Part shown: piece by piece, positions 58,901 through 63,452 of the stretch
Position numbering within the stretch: position 1 is the stretch's first letter
How the letters are laid out: each line of letters starts with the position of its first letter
Assembly: GCA_039566865.1 (NCBI GenBank)
Contig: CM076960.1
Span: 4,650,001 to 4,714,000 of the forward strand
Direction of reading: 5' to 3'
DNA: 64,000 nucleotides
Origin: Aurelia coerulea
Taxonomy: Eukaryota; Cnidaria; Scyphozoa; Semaeostomeae; Ulmaridae
Notes under the pieces: generated by a model
Told to the model about the DNA's origin: nothing
Databases searched by the model: none
What the model saw: only the letters and a program-made list of their open reading frames with translations
Translations under genes and position numbers: made by a program

Positions 58901-59556
58901 TATAAGCTCCTGCGCCTACTTTAGAGATGCACTGCTGAAAGGTTTTGTGCCAAAGTTAGATTAATTTCACTCCCTTATCTTTGACCACCTTAGTTCAACG
59001 ACGAACATCAACAAAGAAGACAGAAATATAGATCAGGGTTTATCAAGAAACGTTTCTATCGAAAATGCAAAAGTTTGTGAAGATTTTTAAAGATAAGTCC
59101 ATCCTTCGCATCTTCCAGTTCGTACTAGGTTTCTGTTGAATCCATTTGATAATGTCAATAGATATTTAAAGTTTTGTTTGAAATCTTTGCATCTTGTTTG
59201 CTTCCCCAGTGAGCTGACCTGTACAACGGTTTCCTTTCACAAAGAACTTCAAGCGCTTTTCAGCAACATCGTAGGAAGATCGAGCAATAAATGAAGGTCT
59301 CAAGCAATTTCAAATTTTATGACAGCTATATTCTTTTACGGTATTGTTTGTGATTGAGAATTTGATGAATTTGGAAAATTTTCCAAGTTGCCTGTGCGAC
59401 GTTTTACATGCCTTGGACAACTTAGGCATGTGTGGAAGCTTGCATATGCCTCATATTACAAAGACTGGCCTTAACTGTAATTGGGTCACATTAAAATAGA
59501 ACGTTTAGAAAAAGGTTGCTTATTTAAATATGATTTACCTCGTCAGATTCAGACAT
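19627..59556 (-). CDS. CNOT4: CCR4-NOT transcription complex subunit 4 (26 coding exons)
   Basis: CNOT4 is the RING E3 ubiquitin ligase associated with CCR4-NOT. It acts in mRNA turnover, co-translational quality control and protein ubiquitylation. Tracing GT-AG exons from ATG 59556 to TGA 19627 gives 3084 nt, 1027 residues, with every phase consistent. Residues 7-49 form the C4C4 RING (Cys 7, 10, 24, 26, 31, 34, 46, 49, the spacing of the vertebrate protein). Residues 67-97 are a basic helical linker, about 98-182 an RRM (LLFVVGL and SAYVTY as RNP2/RNP1), and 189-207 a CX8CX4CX3H finger. A GFDPCD motif at 408 matches vertebrate GFDPFD. The C-terminus (about 750-1027) has a lysine-rich stretch and a coiled coil not present in the vertebrate form I know. 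No AATAAA was seen just past the stop. Identification is very secure for residues 1-245, good up to about 550, and by phase and continuity beyond that. Confidence 0.93.
20389..20802. repeat. 414-bp near-perfect palindrome in the last CNOT4 intron
   Basis: The arms run from 'ccaagggtgttaggacacgg' to its complement at 20802, meeting at 'aatacttattaagtatt' near 20586. About 200 bp per arm differ by only a few bases and small gaps. Half-copies of its flank occur at 20360 and 22930 ('ctcaatccag...agaata'). Probably a foldback MITE; superfamily unassigned. Confidence 0.85.
21561..21915. mobile_element. CRE-bearing 9-bp-TSD MITE, truncated copy
   Basis: Right portion of the family described at 49750-50256, ending 'ttttacaccagcc...gcaacccatgc'. 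The left end is lost. Carries the octamer TGACGTCA at 21582-21589. Confidence 0.7.
22005..22543 (-). CDS. CNOT4: CNOT4 exon 25, lysine-rich
   Basis: Largest exon, residues 747-925. Starts SQAREPVAPSRES, then KKSSKKKKKNKEKQD and a KP-rich region, ending in a helical LAESTEKLLQTVLSETE. The lysine run is a candidate nuclear-localisation or RNA-binding stretch. Donor GAG|GTAGGT, phase 0. Confidence 0.8.
23184..23255 (+). mobile_element. tRNA-derived SINE head
   Basis: TGGCTGTGGTAGAGCGCTGG (A-box-like) and GGTTCTAGTCCCC (B-box) are spaced as in a tRNA. The acceptor stem does not pair, so this is a tRNA-derived repeat rather than a working tRNA. Confidence 0.6.
23800..23915. repeat. Possible truncated G-run element
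   Basis: A G run (about 11) starts near 23802. The body repeats 'tttcgggtttt / gggtttcacgg'-like motifs and ends at 'ggtacccccc'. It resembles the G-run tag elements but lacks a clear TSD. Confidence 0.35.
24462..24722 (-). CDS. CNOT4: CNOT4 exon 24
   Basis: Residues 659-746; basic then serine-rich, with RSNS repeated twice (LQRSNSRGG, LSRSNSNPGG) and DLDDISLTDPLP. The RSNS motifs look like kinase sites, an inference. Donor GCAG|GTAAGT. Confidence 0.78.
25450..26047. mobile_element. TA-flanked foldback, ends TACCGGGTGTACC
   Basis: The ends TACCGGGTGTACCAAAATGA and TACCGGGTGTCCCAAAATGA (right end on the minus strand) are each bounded by TA. Arms pair almost to the centre, where 'gaattcgtattctctgaac' repeats. 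A shorter relative starts at 63798. In CNOT4 intron 23. Non-coding; Tc1/mariner-type by TA and terminal CCGGGTG, inferred. Confidence 0.82.
26298..26496 (-). CDS. CNOT4: CNOT4 exon 23
   Basis: Residues 593-658; disordered, with a hydrophobic block IDLSISGLPHHIVRPM. Acceptor TTACAG, donor AAAG|GTACGA. Confidence 0.78.
28207..28245 (+). ncRNA. Degenerate hammerhead-like motif
   Basis: TTGATGAAGG, then about 16 nt, then CGAAACGTTTG. This is the CUGAUGA...CGAAAC hammerhead arrangement with the first C changed to T. Such motifs occur in Penelope-like retroelements. Probably an inactive remnant. Confidence 0.3.
28898..28947 (-). CDS. CNOT4: CNOT4 exon 22
   Basis: Residues 577-592, DTNVQSPPGIAPFSSQ. 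Phase 0 out (CAG|GTATGT). Confidence 0.78.
29150..29233 (-). CDS. CNOT4: CNOT4 exon 21, RPPPGF motif
   Basis: Residues 549-575, NKRPPPGFDSQQAQLDEANS then IWTK. The donor chosen is CAAG|GTTTGT because its phase fits the next exon; AAG|GTTGGA nine or ten bases earlier would break the frame. Confidence 0.78.
29880..29967 (-). CDS. CNOT4: CNOT4 exon 20
   Basis: Residues 519-547, with NPF at the start and AWQDGLRALLPNVNISF, a helical block that I associate with longer animal CNOT4 isoforms. Donor TCAG|GTAAGA. Confidence 0.85.
30710..30828 (-). CDS. CNOT4: CNOT4 exon 19
   Basis: Residues 480-518; Ser/Pro/Phe-rich (SQPNSFFGSYLNMSS..., SPYSPFSPTK). Donor CGG|GTAGGC, phase 0. Confidence 0.82.
31717..31929 (-). 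CDS. CNOT4: CNOT4 exon 18, GFDP motif
   Basis: Residues 409-478. Begins FDPCDEYNKGLAELLATEAK, a clear match to vertebrate GFDPFDVTRKALADLIEKE, which anchors the middle of the gene to CNOT4. Confidence 0.92.
33137..33680 (+). repeat. 90-bp direct repeat flanking an exon-like ORF
   Basis: The sequence from 'ttagggaccatctttgttgg' to 'ttttactcaatat' at 33137-33228 recurs at 33590-33677 with about 90% identity. The intervening DNA contains the candidate exon at 33387. Confidence 0.75.
33387..33518 (+). CDS. Candidate nested first exon inside a CNOT4 intron
   Basis: ATGGCGG (context agcATGG) opens 44 codons of normal composition, MAEAYESSSQQTANQRFGCI to CPTRMP, reaching a donor CCA|GTAGGT. It is the opposite strand to CNOT4. 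A possible next exon starts after TTTACAG at 33589. No family recognised; it may be a captured gene fragment like that at 17143. Confidence 0.3.
33838..34373. mobile_element. CRE-bearing foldback MITE, 9-bp TSD
   Basis: Ends AACATAGGGTTC and GAGCCCTATGTT; flanks CCCTGGGGG and CTCTGGGGG match at 8 of 9. Contains TGACGTCA at 34198. Same family as 39328, 44998 and 49750. Length and 9-bp TSD fit Mutator-like MITEs (inferred). Confidence 0.78.
34489..34638 (-). CDS. CNOT4: CNOT4 exon 17
   Basis: Residues 359-407, disordered, ending NDDEL, which joins the next exon to form DDELGFDP. Donor CTAG|GTATGT, phase 1. Confidence 0.87.
35415..36022. mobile_element. TA-flanked foldback, ends TACCGGGTGCGCC
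   Basis: Left TACCGGGTGCGCCAAAATAA and the complement of the right end (TACCGGATGCGCCAAAATAA) pair; arms continue through 'cactggaccgattttgaag'. It shares the terminal CCGGGTG with the elements at 25450 and 56817 but has a different arm. Ends 70 bp from CNOT4 exon 16. Confidence 0.82.
36092..36321 (-). CDS. CNOT4: CNOT4 exon 16, acidic/serine-rich
   Basis: Residues 282-357; acidic start (EKDCEKEPDGEEVTENQEEE), then serine-rich with IPKEILHPAFAT at its end. 230 nt, donor ACTG|GTACGT. No fold evident. Confidence 0.85.
36409..36525. repeat. 117-bp palindrome
   Basis: 'taagtaaattggcacactga' pairs with 'cagtgtgccaattacttag', and 'aacttatgttatcatcagag' with its complement, centred near 36467. A strong hairpin or cruciform; dispersed status unknown. 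Confidence 0.8.
36966..37155 (-). mobile_element. tRNA-derived SINE
   Basis: Minus strand: an A-box-like TGTGGCGCAGTGA and B-box GGGTTTGATACCC (complement of 37084-37096) head a body shared with 15628-15806. A third partial copy is at 56425-56505. Confidence 0.75.
37651..38063. mobile_element. TA-flanked foldback, ends TACAGTAAAAACCCGC
   Basis: TACAGTAAAAACCCGCATAA at the left, and TACTGTAAAAACCCGCATAA on the minus strand at the right. Inner arms share 'aagaacac..cagcctga'. TA on both sides fits Tc1/mariner-type insertion. Confidence 0.78.
38129..38165 (-). CDS. CNOT4: CNOT4 exon 15, 37 nt
   Basis: Encodes SQNSALPAQAA (270-280). Phase 1 in, phase 2 out (TG|GTAAGT). A TA-flanked foldback ends 66 bp beyond the donor. 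Confidence 0.78.
39328..39837. mobile_element. CRE-bearing foldback MITE inside a CT-rich tract
   Basis: Ends AACATAGGGCTCG and GAGCCGTATGCT; flanks TTCCTTCCC and TTCCTTCCT agree at 8 of 9. TGACGTCA at 39495. It splits a CCTTT-rich simple repeat (39233-39327 and 39838-39935). Confidence 0.75.
40216..40264 (-). CDS. CNOT4: CNOT4 exon 14
   Basis: Residues 253-268, EPQSQPKEDWGQEITE, ending G|GTATAC, phase 1. Start of the low-complexity, probably disordered region. Confidence 0.8.
41062..41413. mobile_element. Foldback with ends CTGGTTTCCATATAGCCG
   Basis: CTGGTTTCCATATAGCCGTA and its exact complement close a 350-bp element with internal 'ccgcaaccat/atggttgcgg' repeats in both orientations. TSD unclear. 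Confidence 0.75.
41453..41694. mobile_element. TA-flanked element, ends TACCATAAAAGCTC
   Basis: Left TACCATAAAAGCTCTATTAA; the right end on the minus strand is TACTGTAAAAGCTC. Related to 43088-43507 and to a fragment at 47756. Confidence 0.7.
42200..42798. mobile_element. Complete foldback MITE, 9-bp TSD
   Basis: Ends AACAAGGGCAGATTT, with the complement at the right; flanks CGCGCAAAC at 42191-42199 and 42799-42807 are identical. Arms pair along nearly 300 bp each ('aaagcgattagcgatc', 'gcccgcggcagatgtg'). 9-bp TSD and long inverted arms point to Mutator-like foldbacks (inferred). Other copies: 53614, fragments at 14380 and 31440, a diverged one at 61003. Confidence 0.85.
43024..43045 (-). 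CDS. CNOT4: CNOT4 exon 13, 22-nt microexon
   Basis: Encodes KSQDIEQ (residues 246-252), with acceptor TTGTAG and donor CAG|GTGAGT. It is required: exon 12 ends in phase 2 and exon 14 must be read in phase 0, and this exon supplies exactly 1+21 nt. Without it the frame breaks. Confidence 0.8.
43088..43507. mobile_element. TA-flanked G-rich element next to the microexon
   Basis: Ends TACCGTAAAAGCTCTATTAA and, on the minus strand, TACCGTAATAGCTCTATTAA. The interior has two clusters of GGGGGGCTTAATAGAGA units separated by an AT-rich core. It begins 43 bp upstream of CNOT4 exon 13. Confidence 0.78.
43580..43764. mobile_element. TTAA-flanked MITE, copy 1
   Basis: TTAAAGGGAATGTAAGCATA and the right end ATTCCCTTTAA (TATGCTTAGATTCCCTTTAA) with TTAA on both sides. 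Interior 'gtggctcaagccacttgcgatc' is a small hairpin. TTAA targets suggest a piggyBac-type origin. Confidence 0.78.
44070..44671. mobile_element. TA-flanked foldback, ends TACAGGGTGTCCC
   Basis: Ends TACAGGGTGTCCCAAAAAAA and complement; about 250-bp arms pair with high identity ('attgtgccccgtttg', 'accatccccgtaaaaat', 'ccgaccgctgg'). TA both sides. In CNOT4 intron 12. Confidence 0.85.
44896..44958 (-). CDS. CNOT4: CNOT4 exon 12, helical segment
   Basis: Residues 225-244, KHLAYERDLLENFQKTQQQR, aligning with the KHQEYEQKLLQELY region. A CRE-bearing MITE sits only about 40 bp upstream of its acceptor (44998). Confidence 0.9.
44998..45516. mobile_element. CRE-bearing foldback MITE, 9-bp TSD
   Basis: Ends AGAATAGGTTC and GAACCTATGCT; flanks GACCAAAAC and GACCAACAC (8 of 9). 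TGACGTCA at 45326. Sits 39 bp upstream of the acceptor of CNOT4 exon 12. Confidence 0.8.
45843..45910 (-). CDS. CNOT4: CNOT4 exon 11, C3H1 finger end
   Basis: Residues 202-223, DCMYLHEMGDNNACFTKDDM then QQ; Cys203 and His207 complete the CX8CX4CX3H finger. Phase 2 at the donor (GG|GTAAGA). Confidence 0.95.
46072..46265. mobile_element. G-rich hAT-like MITE
   Basis: ATGGGTGGCGCCAG and CTGGCGCCATCCCTGT form inverted ends; possible imperfect TSD TCCAAGCC / TCCAACCA. The interior repeats 'ccgacaggggggct' four times. Confidence 0.55.
46853..47298. mobile_element. G-run 'tag' element with a different tag
   Basis: CCCAGGGGGGGGGGTACTC at the left and GAGTACCCCACTGGG at the right; flanks AGAAAATG and ATAAAATG agree at 7 of 8. 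Tag GACCCAAAAAAATAAT recurs about six times. Same architecture as 1494 but unrelated tag. Confidence 0.78.
47421..47484 (-). CDS. CNOT4: CNOT4 exon 10, C3H1 finger first part
   Basis: Residues 181-201, VSLGTTKYCTHFLRNMQCKN then P. Holds Cys189 and Cys198 of the CCCH finger. Donor CCG|GTAGGT. Confidence 0.95.
47756..47945 (+). mobile_element. Fragment of the TACCGTAAAAGCTC family
   Basis: TACCGTAAAAGCTCTAGCAA plus a C run, followed by 'acttatatcaaattcca.aggttacc' shared with 41490-41530. Right end not found. Confidence 0.6.
48066..48124 (-). CDS. CNOT4: CNOT4 exon 9, RRM C-terminal helix
   Basis: Residues 161-179 plus two bases: ENLRAINAVNNIQQDGRTL. Donor AG|GTAAGA, phase 2. Confidence 0.93.
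48240..48345 (+). repeat. Dispersed repeat with hammerhead-like core
   Basis: 'taccataaatagagttgata' through 'gatgcctgattta.ttaggccctctt' is shared with 51235-51360. It contains CTGAAGATGCCC...GGGTGAAAC (48272-48297), which can fold as a hammerhead helix II with CUGA and GAAAC at its flanks. Confidence 0.5.
49395..49436 (-). CDS. CNOT4: CNOT4 exon 8, RRM RNP1 region
   Basis: A 42-nt exon, residues 147-160, GPSASAYVTYSKEE, matching vertebrate GPSASAYVTYIRSED. Phase 0 at both ends, so its skipping would keep frame but remove an RRM strand. Confidence 0.93.
49750..50256. mobile_element. CRE-family foldback MITE with perfect 9-bp TSD
   Basis: AGCATAGGTTTC and GGAACCTATGCT flanked by TCCCTATCA on both sides (49741-49749 and 50257-50265). 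This copy defines the family boundaries. Its CRE position reads GGACATTATC, so the octamer is lost here. Confidence 0.88.
50399..50485 (-). CDS. CNOT4: CNOT4 exon 7, RRM middle
   Basis: Residues 118-146, LLRKPEYFGKYGKILKVIVN followed by PSTNYAGPQ. Acceptor TTGTAG, donor CAG|GTATGT. Confidence 0.95.
50590..50668. repeat. TATAT microsatellite
   Basis: Irregular 'tatattatattatat' array in a CNOT4 intron. Confidence 0.8.
50887..51050. mobile_element. TTAA-flanked MITE, copy 2
   Basis: Same family as 43580, with the same ends and TTAA both sides; 164 bp, with a deletion near 'cagttacc' relative to copy 1. Confidence 0.78.
51382..51472 (+). repeat. tRNA-like sequence with tripled B-box
   Basis: GTTGTCCAGTGGTTAAGACA is A-box-like. 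AGCTCGAATCC (B-box-like) then appears three times in a 20-bp tandem (gctcgaatcccagcgagaaa). No cloverleaf is possible. Confidence 0.55.
51629..51689 (-). CDS. CNOT4: CNOT4 exon 6, RRM start
   Basis: Residues 98-117, VIQKNLLFVVGLSQRLADGE, carrying the RNP2-like LLFVVGL. Phase 0 at its end (GAG|GTAGGT). Confidence 0.95.
52601..52690 (-). CDS. CNOT4: CNOT4 exon 5, basic helical linker
   Basis: Residues 67-97, including IQRIKKERKQREAQRKQKIS and ESRKHLSNV. Joins RING to RRM; strongly conserved. Ends AG|GTAAAT, phase 2. Confidence 0.95.
52800..53225. mobile_element. tRNA-derived repeat split by a foldback insertion
   Basis: 52844-52901 reads TAGCTCAGTTGGTAGAGCAA (A-box) and an anticodon-arm-like part. 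The B-box part (AAGTTCAAAGCTTGG) appears only at 53192, after a 290-bp insertion (52902-53191) whose ends are CCTGTACG/GTACAGG and whose body repeats AGCCTTGTA in both orientations at least ten times. An inverted B-box half lies at 52800-52855. Confidence 0.6.
53614..55201. mobile_element. 9-bp-TSD foldback MITE, interrupted copy
   Basis: Ends AACAGGGGCAGATTT and the complement at 55201; flanks GTACACTTT and GTCCACTTT (8 of 9). The two arms match 42200-42798, but the right arm is broken by the insertion at 54019-55000. Confidence 0.82.
54019..55000. mobile_element. Nested element with 7-bp TSD GCTCATG
   Basis: CAGGCCTTTTCG and CGAAAAGGCCTG are exact inverted ends, each flanked outside by GCTCATG. 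The related intact copy at 42594 has the same host sequence once, confirming insertion. Interior 980 bp, non-coding, with 'gcgagggcg' repeats at the right. hAT-like by ends (inferred). Confidence 0.85.
55300..55346 (-). CDS. CNOT4: CNOT4 exon 4, linker
   Basis: Residues 52-66 plus two bases (AYSENPAMYQPLPKD), aligning with the PYPEDPAVYKPLSQEE region of vertebrate CNOT4. Donor GA|GTAAGT, phase 2. Confidence 0.9.
55564..55587 (-). ncRNA. Hammerhead-like ribozyme core
   Basis: On the minus strand the motif starts CTGATGAAGC, then a GAAA loop, then GCGAAACGTT. It contains CUGAUGA, a 2-bp stem with GNRA loop, and GAAAC. Preceded by GTTAGTT, which could pair in part. Typical of Penelope-like element termini. 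Activity is unproven. Confidence 0.45.
55867..55932 (-). CDS. CNOT4: CNOT4 exon 3, RING second half
   Basis: Residues 30-51, ICRFCWHRIRTDENGLCPAC then RK, practically identical to vertebrate CNOT4. Donor AAAG|GTTCGT, phase 0. Confidence 0.96.
56425..56505 (-). mobile_element. Partial tRNA-derived SINE
   Basis: Shares 'gggttcaaacc', 'ctgcctgaca', 'ggctgcaaagtcag' and 'gcaccacaacaccttca' with 36966-37155. Confidence 0.65.
56817..57470. mobile_element. TA-flanked foldback, ends TACCGGGTGTCT
   Basis: TACCGGGTGTCTAAAAAAGT and its near-complement (AGACACCCGGTA) with TA on both sides. Arms share 'ttcaacttgaatgcac' and 'gcatggccagaac'/'atggccaggcc'. Ends 30 bp from the CNOT4 exon 2 donor. Confidence 0.8.
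57500..57568 (-). CDS. CNOT4: CNOT4 exon 2, RING first half
   Basis: Residues 7-29, CPLCMEVMEIDDLNFFPCSC then GYQ. Supplies four of the eight RING cysteines. Acceptor TTTCAG, donor CAG|GTGAGT, phase 0. A foldback ends 30 bp past the donor (57470). Confidence 0.95.
57811..57963. mobile_element. hAT-like MITE with perfect 8-bp TSD
   Basis: CAGTGGCGGACAC and GTGTCCGCTACTG, flanked by CACTGTAT at 57803-57810 and 57964-57971. 153 bp with GGGGGGCG and C-run interior. Confidence 0.88.
57972..59538. other. CNOT4 intron 1, left part
   Basis: No exon or classified repeat seen. A pyrimidine/purine-rich unique intron. Confidence 0.4.
59539..59556 (-). CDS. CNOT4: CNOT4 exon 1 (start)
   Basis: Encodes MSESDE and ends GAG|GTAAAT in phase 0. 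The preceding context 'aaccaacaaa' before ATG is acceptable. The next codon is the first RING cysteine, as in vertebrates where VE precedes CPLC. Confidence 0.85.
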
Positions 59557-59636
59557 TTTGTTGGTTTCCTTCTGTCACACAATTACCGATGAAACAACAG
59601 ATGTTGAAGTAAGGTGTTAGCCTTCCAAATGCAAAA
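59557..59636 (-). other. CNOT4: Probable CNOT4 5' UTR part of exon 1
   Basis: An acceptor ATTTTAG|TTTTGC at 59637 would begin an exon containing the ATG at 59556. The next donor upstream (GCT|GTAAGT at 60195) could supply the first non-coding exon. Inferred from splice motifs only. Confidence 0.45.
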
Positions 59637-60194
59637 CTAAAATGAGAACATAAAGTAAATGTTAAATTTTGCTAACAATTTGCTTCCTATTTCAAACACA
59701 AATTAAAGACAAATATTTCTACTTGAGCACAATTGTGTTATTTTAATTTACATGCTGATGAAGTCTGCCTCAAATTAAAACTTGAAATGTTTGTTTGAAT
59801 GATGATGTGATGATCAATTTTGCGTTATTATCGCAAATCTCACGTGACTTCTAACTAATTTGAGACACAGATGATAAATGAAACTAGCTAGAGTCTGGAG
59901 ACCTTGTTTAATTATTTTACATCAATTATATACATCTAACTTACTGTATACAATTCAATATGCTAGATATAGTATTTTACATTTTACCTGGCTACCCATT
60001 TACTTAGGCCCACATTCCGTTACGTGTGTAAAACTTAGTTAGGCCCTGTTACAATGTGTCCTACTCCTTAGTGTATACGCTTCTAAATGTATCTAAGAAC
60101 ATCAAAAGCCACTGGAAAACAAGATGAGGTATTACTCTTCTCAAAATCAACCAAGTTATAGTCACAAACAAGGAAATAATAGAAAGAAACTTAC

Positions 60195-60330
60195 AGCGAA
60201 GGGTTGGTTGTGTTCGTAGCTTAGTTTCTCTTCCAGCGGATACTTCAAAGGATTGGTTATTTAAAATGTCATACGTATAATGTCTGTTGCGGAGGTCTAT
60301 TGCGGCTGCGCGGAGGCTGTCAGGAAAATG
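60195..60330 (-). promoter_or_regulatory. CNOT4: Likely CNOT4 first exon and promoter
   Basis: A GC-richer patch with 'gcggaggtctattgcggctgcgcggagg' ends in a strong donor at 60195. Its position 640 bp upstream of the ATG suggests the non-coding first exon and core promoter. No TATA box is evident. Confidence 0.4.
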
Positions 60331-60517
60331 TTTTTGTTTCCTAATTTTTCCAGATTCAATGGCATTTGCTCATCAATCAACTGAATCAATGCTGGATGCA
60401 ATTTTACATAATTACAATACAACTGCTACTTTACAAGATACCATACAATGCTAAAGAGAATACAATTCAATCAATTTAGACATGCTACACTTACAAGGAC
60501 GTCTTCCTTACGTCTAC

Positions 60518-60780
60518 CAAACTAGCCAAATCCTAGCCCTGTTCCACAAAAAATGAGCCAATAGTATAGCCTGTCCATAAAGTTTAGCCAAAAAATATGT
60601 GACCATCTGTCCTTTTTGTTTATGACACCCACACCCTGCCTATTCCATAATTTCCAGTTTTTATGACATTCTGTTCCATAATATTCCTTCCACTTACAAT
60701 CCCATATTCCTGAATTGTTATCGGAAAAAGACACCCTGTTCAGCAACTTATCTTATTTGGTCAAGTATGGGAGTACATGG
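60518..60780 (-). mobile_element. Diverged relative of the G-run 'tag' family
   Basis: On the minus strand it reads 'tactcccatacttgacc', 'aacagggtgtctttttccg', then further 'cagggtg' and 'acagg' tags, like 1494-1879. The G and C runs are lost and no TSD is clear. The 74-residue ORF is not a gene. Confidence 0.6.
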
Positions 60781-61002
60781 GACCAAGTCTGTTGCAAAGC
60801 TGTTACAGTTCTAAAGCGTTTACACTGCTCCAGAACCAAATGTTTCTGAAGACAAAGTGCACGAAGATGTGATAGATTAGCAGGAACAGTCTAAACGGGA
60901 GGTGGATCTATCACACCTTCGTTATGGATCCAAAGTTGTACCGTCACGTGTAAATTGTAAACGGGGTCTAAATAACAAGGACTGATAATATCACGATAGG
61001 AT

Positions 61003-61500
61003 CCGCTACTTTTTGTTGACACCCAAGTACAAATCTTAGACAAAGGGAATTATATGGCTGGTTGGTCAAGTCATTAAGCCAAAACAATGCAGGCCGCAAG
61101 AATCGCTCTGAAATCCAGGTAGCCAGCTGGCTCGTTGTGCATTTCAGAAATGGTTTCTAATAGCAAACATGAGCATAGATCCAAAGAGGAAGGATCTATC
61201 TAAACTTCTGCCTCGGGCAGTCTATTTGTTTGGTTCAAAAGTGGATTGACAAACGATTCAATTCTCCTATGTTTTTCGGGTGTAATTAAAACACTTACTG
61301 CTCAGCTTCTGAACGAAACAAATAAAATACCTGCTGAGGTAAAAGTTCAGATATATCGTTCTTCTTTCGATATATACTAATGTTTGTTCTTAAAACTATT
61401 TTCGGAAGGCACAACGAGGGAGCTAGCCACTAGGGTTTCAAAGCAACATTTGCGGCTTGCTTTGTTTTTGTTTATGAGATGACCGACCAACTTGCTCAGT
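61003..61500. mobile_element. Diverged copy of the 9-bp-TSD foldback
   Basis: Matches 42200-42798 throughout ('ttgttgacaccc', 'catagatc.aaag', 'ggcagtctatttgtttggtt', 'cttactgctcagcttctg') at much lower identity. Confidence 0.65.
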
Positions 61501-61785
61501 CTAACCGCGAGAAGTATGACAAATAGCAACTTTTATGAAAAGGGCTCTTGGAGAAAACCGATGCGCAGAAGCGCAGTTTGTTTGCTAATTCGTAACCAGG
61601 CCTCTATTGATGACGCACTCTTTGGGGAATGCAAATTATCAATCTTTCAATCTTATCAATCGTTGAAAACACATTGCTGCGAACCCGTATTTCTCTTCAA
61701 GGTTCTATTTCTCTATTTCTTGTAAGAAACGTGTAGCCTGACCCAAGAGCTGAAGGTTTCTTGAGGCTCCTCATATTCATTCAAA

Positions 61786-62130
61786 TACCGTAAACCCTCG
61801 AATAGGGGGGGCTTCTTCATAAAAATGAATTTTAGGATTGGGGTTTATTCGCGGAGAAGACTTATCAATCAAATAATAAAAGATGAATGTGTCATGAAAT
61901 ACTGCCATTAGCCATTCTAGCTGATAAGGTATGGAGAAAAGTGAAAAACGTATCTTCACAAGTTTTACCGGTATAATAACAAACGTAGCATTGAGCCCAT
62001 TGGCAAATACCCCCACACGGGTTGATTCGGCTTATTTTCTCAAAATTGGTTCGGAGGTGGGGACTTTTTCAAGGGGGGCTCATTGGAATGTGGGGGGTTT
62101 AATCAAGATTTTACGGGACTCAAAGTTTGT
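61786..62130. repeat. G-rich dispersed repeat, boundaries uncertain
   Basis: TACCGTAAACCCTCG followed by a G run resembles the start of the 43088 family. G runs return at 62055-62095. The right end was not found. Confidence 0.35.
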
Positions 62131-62488
62131 GAACAGTTTCCTGGAACAATGTTCCTCGAATTCTTGTTGCTGTTATCGGTGGGGGATCTCCTGTGCCTTT
62201 GCGAACATTTCACATCAAATTAAAAAAGCCACACTACTGTCCAAACATTTCTCTAGTAATACCATAAAGTATGACAAACAAGCAGAAGTGTGCTTAATAT
62301 CCTTCAAGGAGTAAACGGTATCTTGAAATCTTTCTCTGTACTCAAGTTTCTTGATTATTTGGTGGTCTGAGAGTAGAGTTTCTTGTGACAAAATATGATT
62401 TCTTCCGGATGAAATGAAACTAAGGAAATCACTATGGTCGAACATGATTGATTGCCATCTGGGTTGCACCATAGAAAATGGGTTGAAC

Positions 62489-62845
62489 ACGGGTGGGGGG
62501 GGGGGGGAATTCATTATGAACATAGTTCGACCTTCATTTGGACTTTGAGAAAAGGACCCATTTGTATGACAGAATATTCAAGAATTCCGATTCCATTTGC
62601 ATGAATATCAGGAAATTCTGACCCGTGTATATGAATTTCTCAAGCAAAATACAAAGGGAAATTAGACTTTTTTTTATGCGGATTATCATTATGGGACCCA
62701 TTCGTCAGAAAATTCTCAAAAACTACCCATCTACCTGAATTATGGTTAAAAACTGACCCATATGTAGGGAATTTCAGATGAAAAAACCAACTTACATGAG
62801 CGGCACGTCCAGTATCATTTGACAATGAAGTACCCTCCCCCAGTG
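62489..62845. mobile_element. G-run 'tag' element, third tag type
   Basis: A G run at 62491-62507 and CCCTCCCCC at 62833-62841, flanked by GGTTGAAC (62481-62488 and 62846-62853). The tag GACCCATTTGTATG recurs about five times with a following 'gaatttct'. Non-coding. Confidence 0.75.
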
Positions 62846-62853
62846 GGTTGAAC

Positions 62854-63452
62854 CTGATTTTCAAACGTTTTCTCAGCACCAAAAATATGTAAGTAGGGTG
62901 TGGGCGGTGGTAATCGGACGGCGGTGGTATTTGGTAATCGGACACTTGCGAAAATATCTCGAAAACCAACAGAAAAGTACGTTACAAATGAAATCTATCA
63001 AAGAGGGTATTTCTTGGTACTGAAAGCTAACATTATAGATACTAAACAACTTTACGAAAAGCCTTCATGAATGTAAAACACGCTAAAGAAGTTGTTTTTG
63101 TTGTGCTTGGCAGTGTAGAAGTTGTCGTTGCGAATATCACACCCATCACACCCCAGATTCAAAACTCTGAATCCGTTCCAGAAAGGAGCAAAAAACATTA
63201 AACAATCACTTCTCCTCACTCAGGGTAGTTTTCAACGCAGATACATTTCATCTTCTTCAACAGACAAGAAAATGATCTTTCATCTTTACAAAAGATTGGA
63301 TCGTCAACTTTGATCTTTCCAAAAAAGATCCATTTCTCAACTCTTGGGGGGATGAAATGTACCTGTACAGGTAAAGCTGCGTCTGAAAGAGGAGGTTGTT
63401 TACAGTAAAGACCTGCATACAAGAACCTTTCTTGAAAAACAACCTGCAGCCT
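62854..63452. other. Unassigned sequence
   Basis: No exon supported. Short runs 'ggtaatcggac' are duplicated at 62910 and 62932. Confidence 0.35.

Noticed and set aside
60522..60746. 74-residue Trp-rich ORF
   Set aside because: It is tag read-through in a diverged G-run element.
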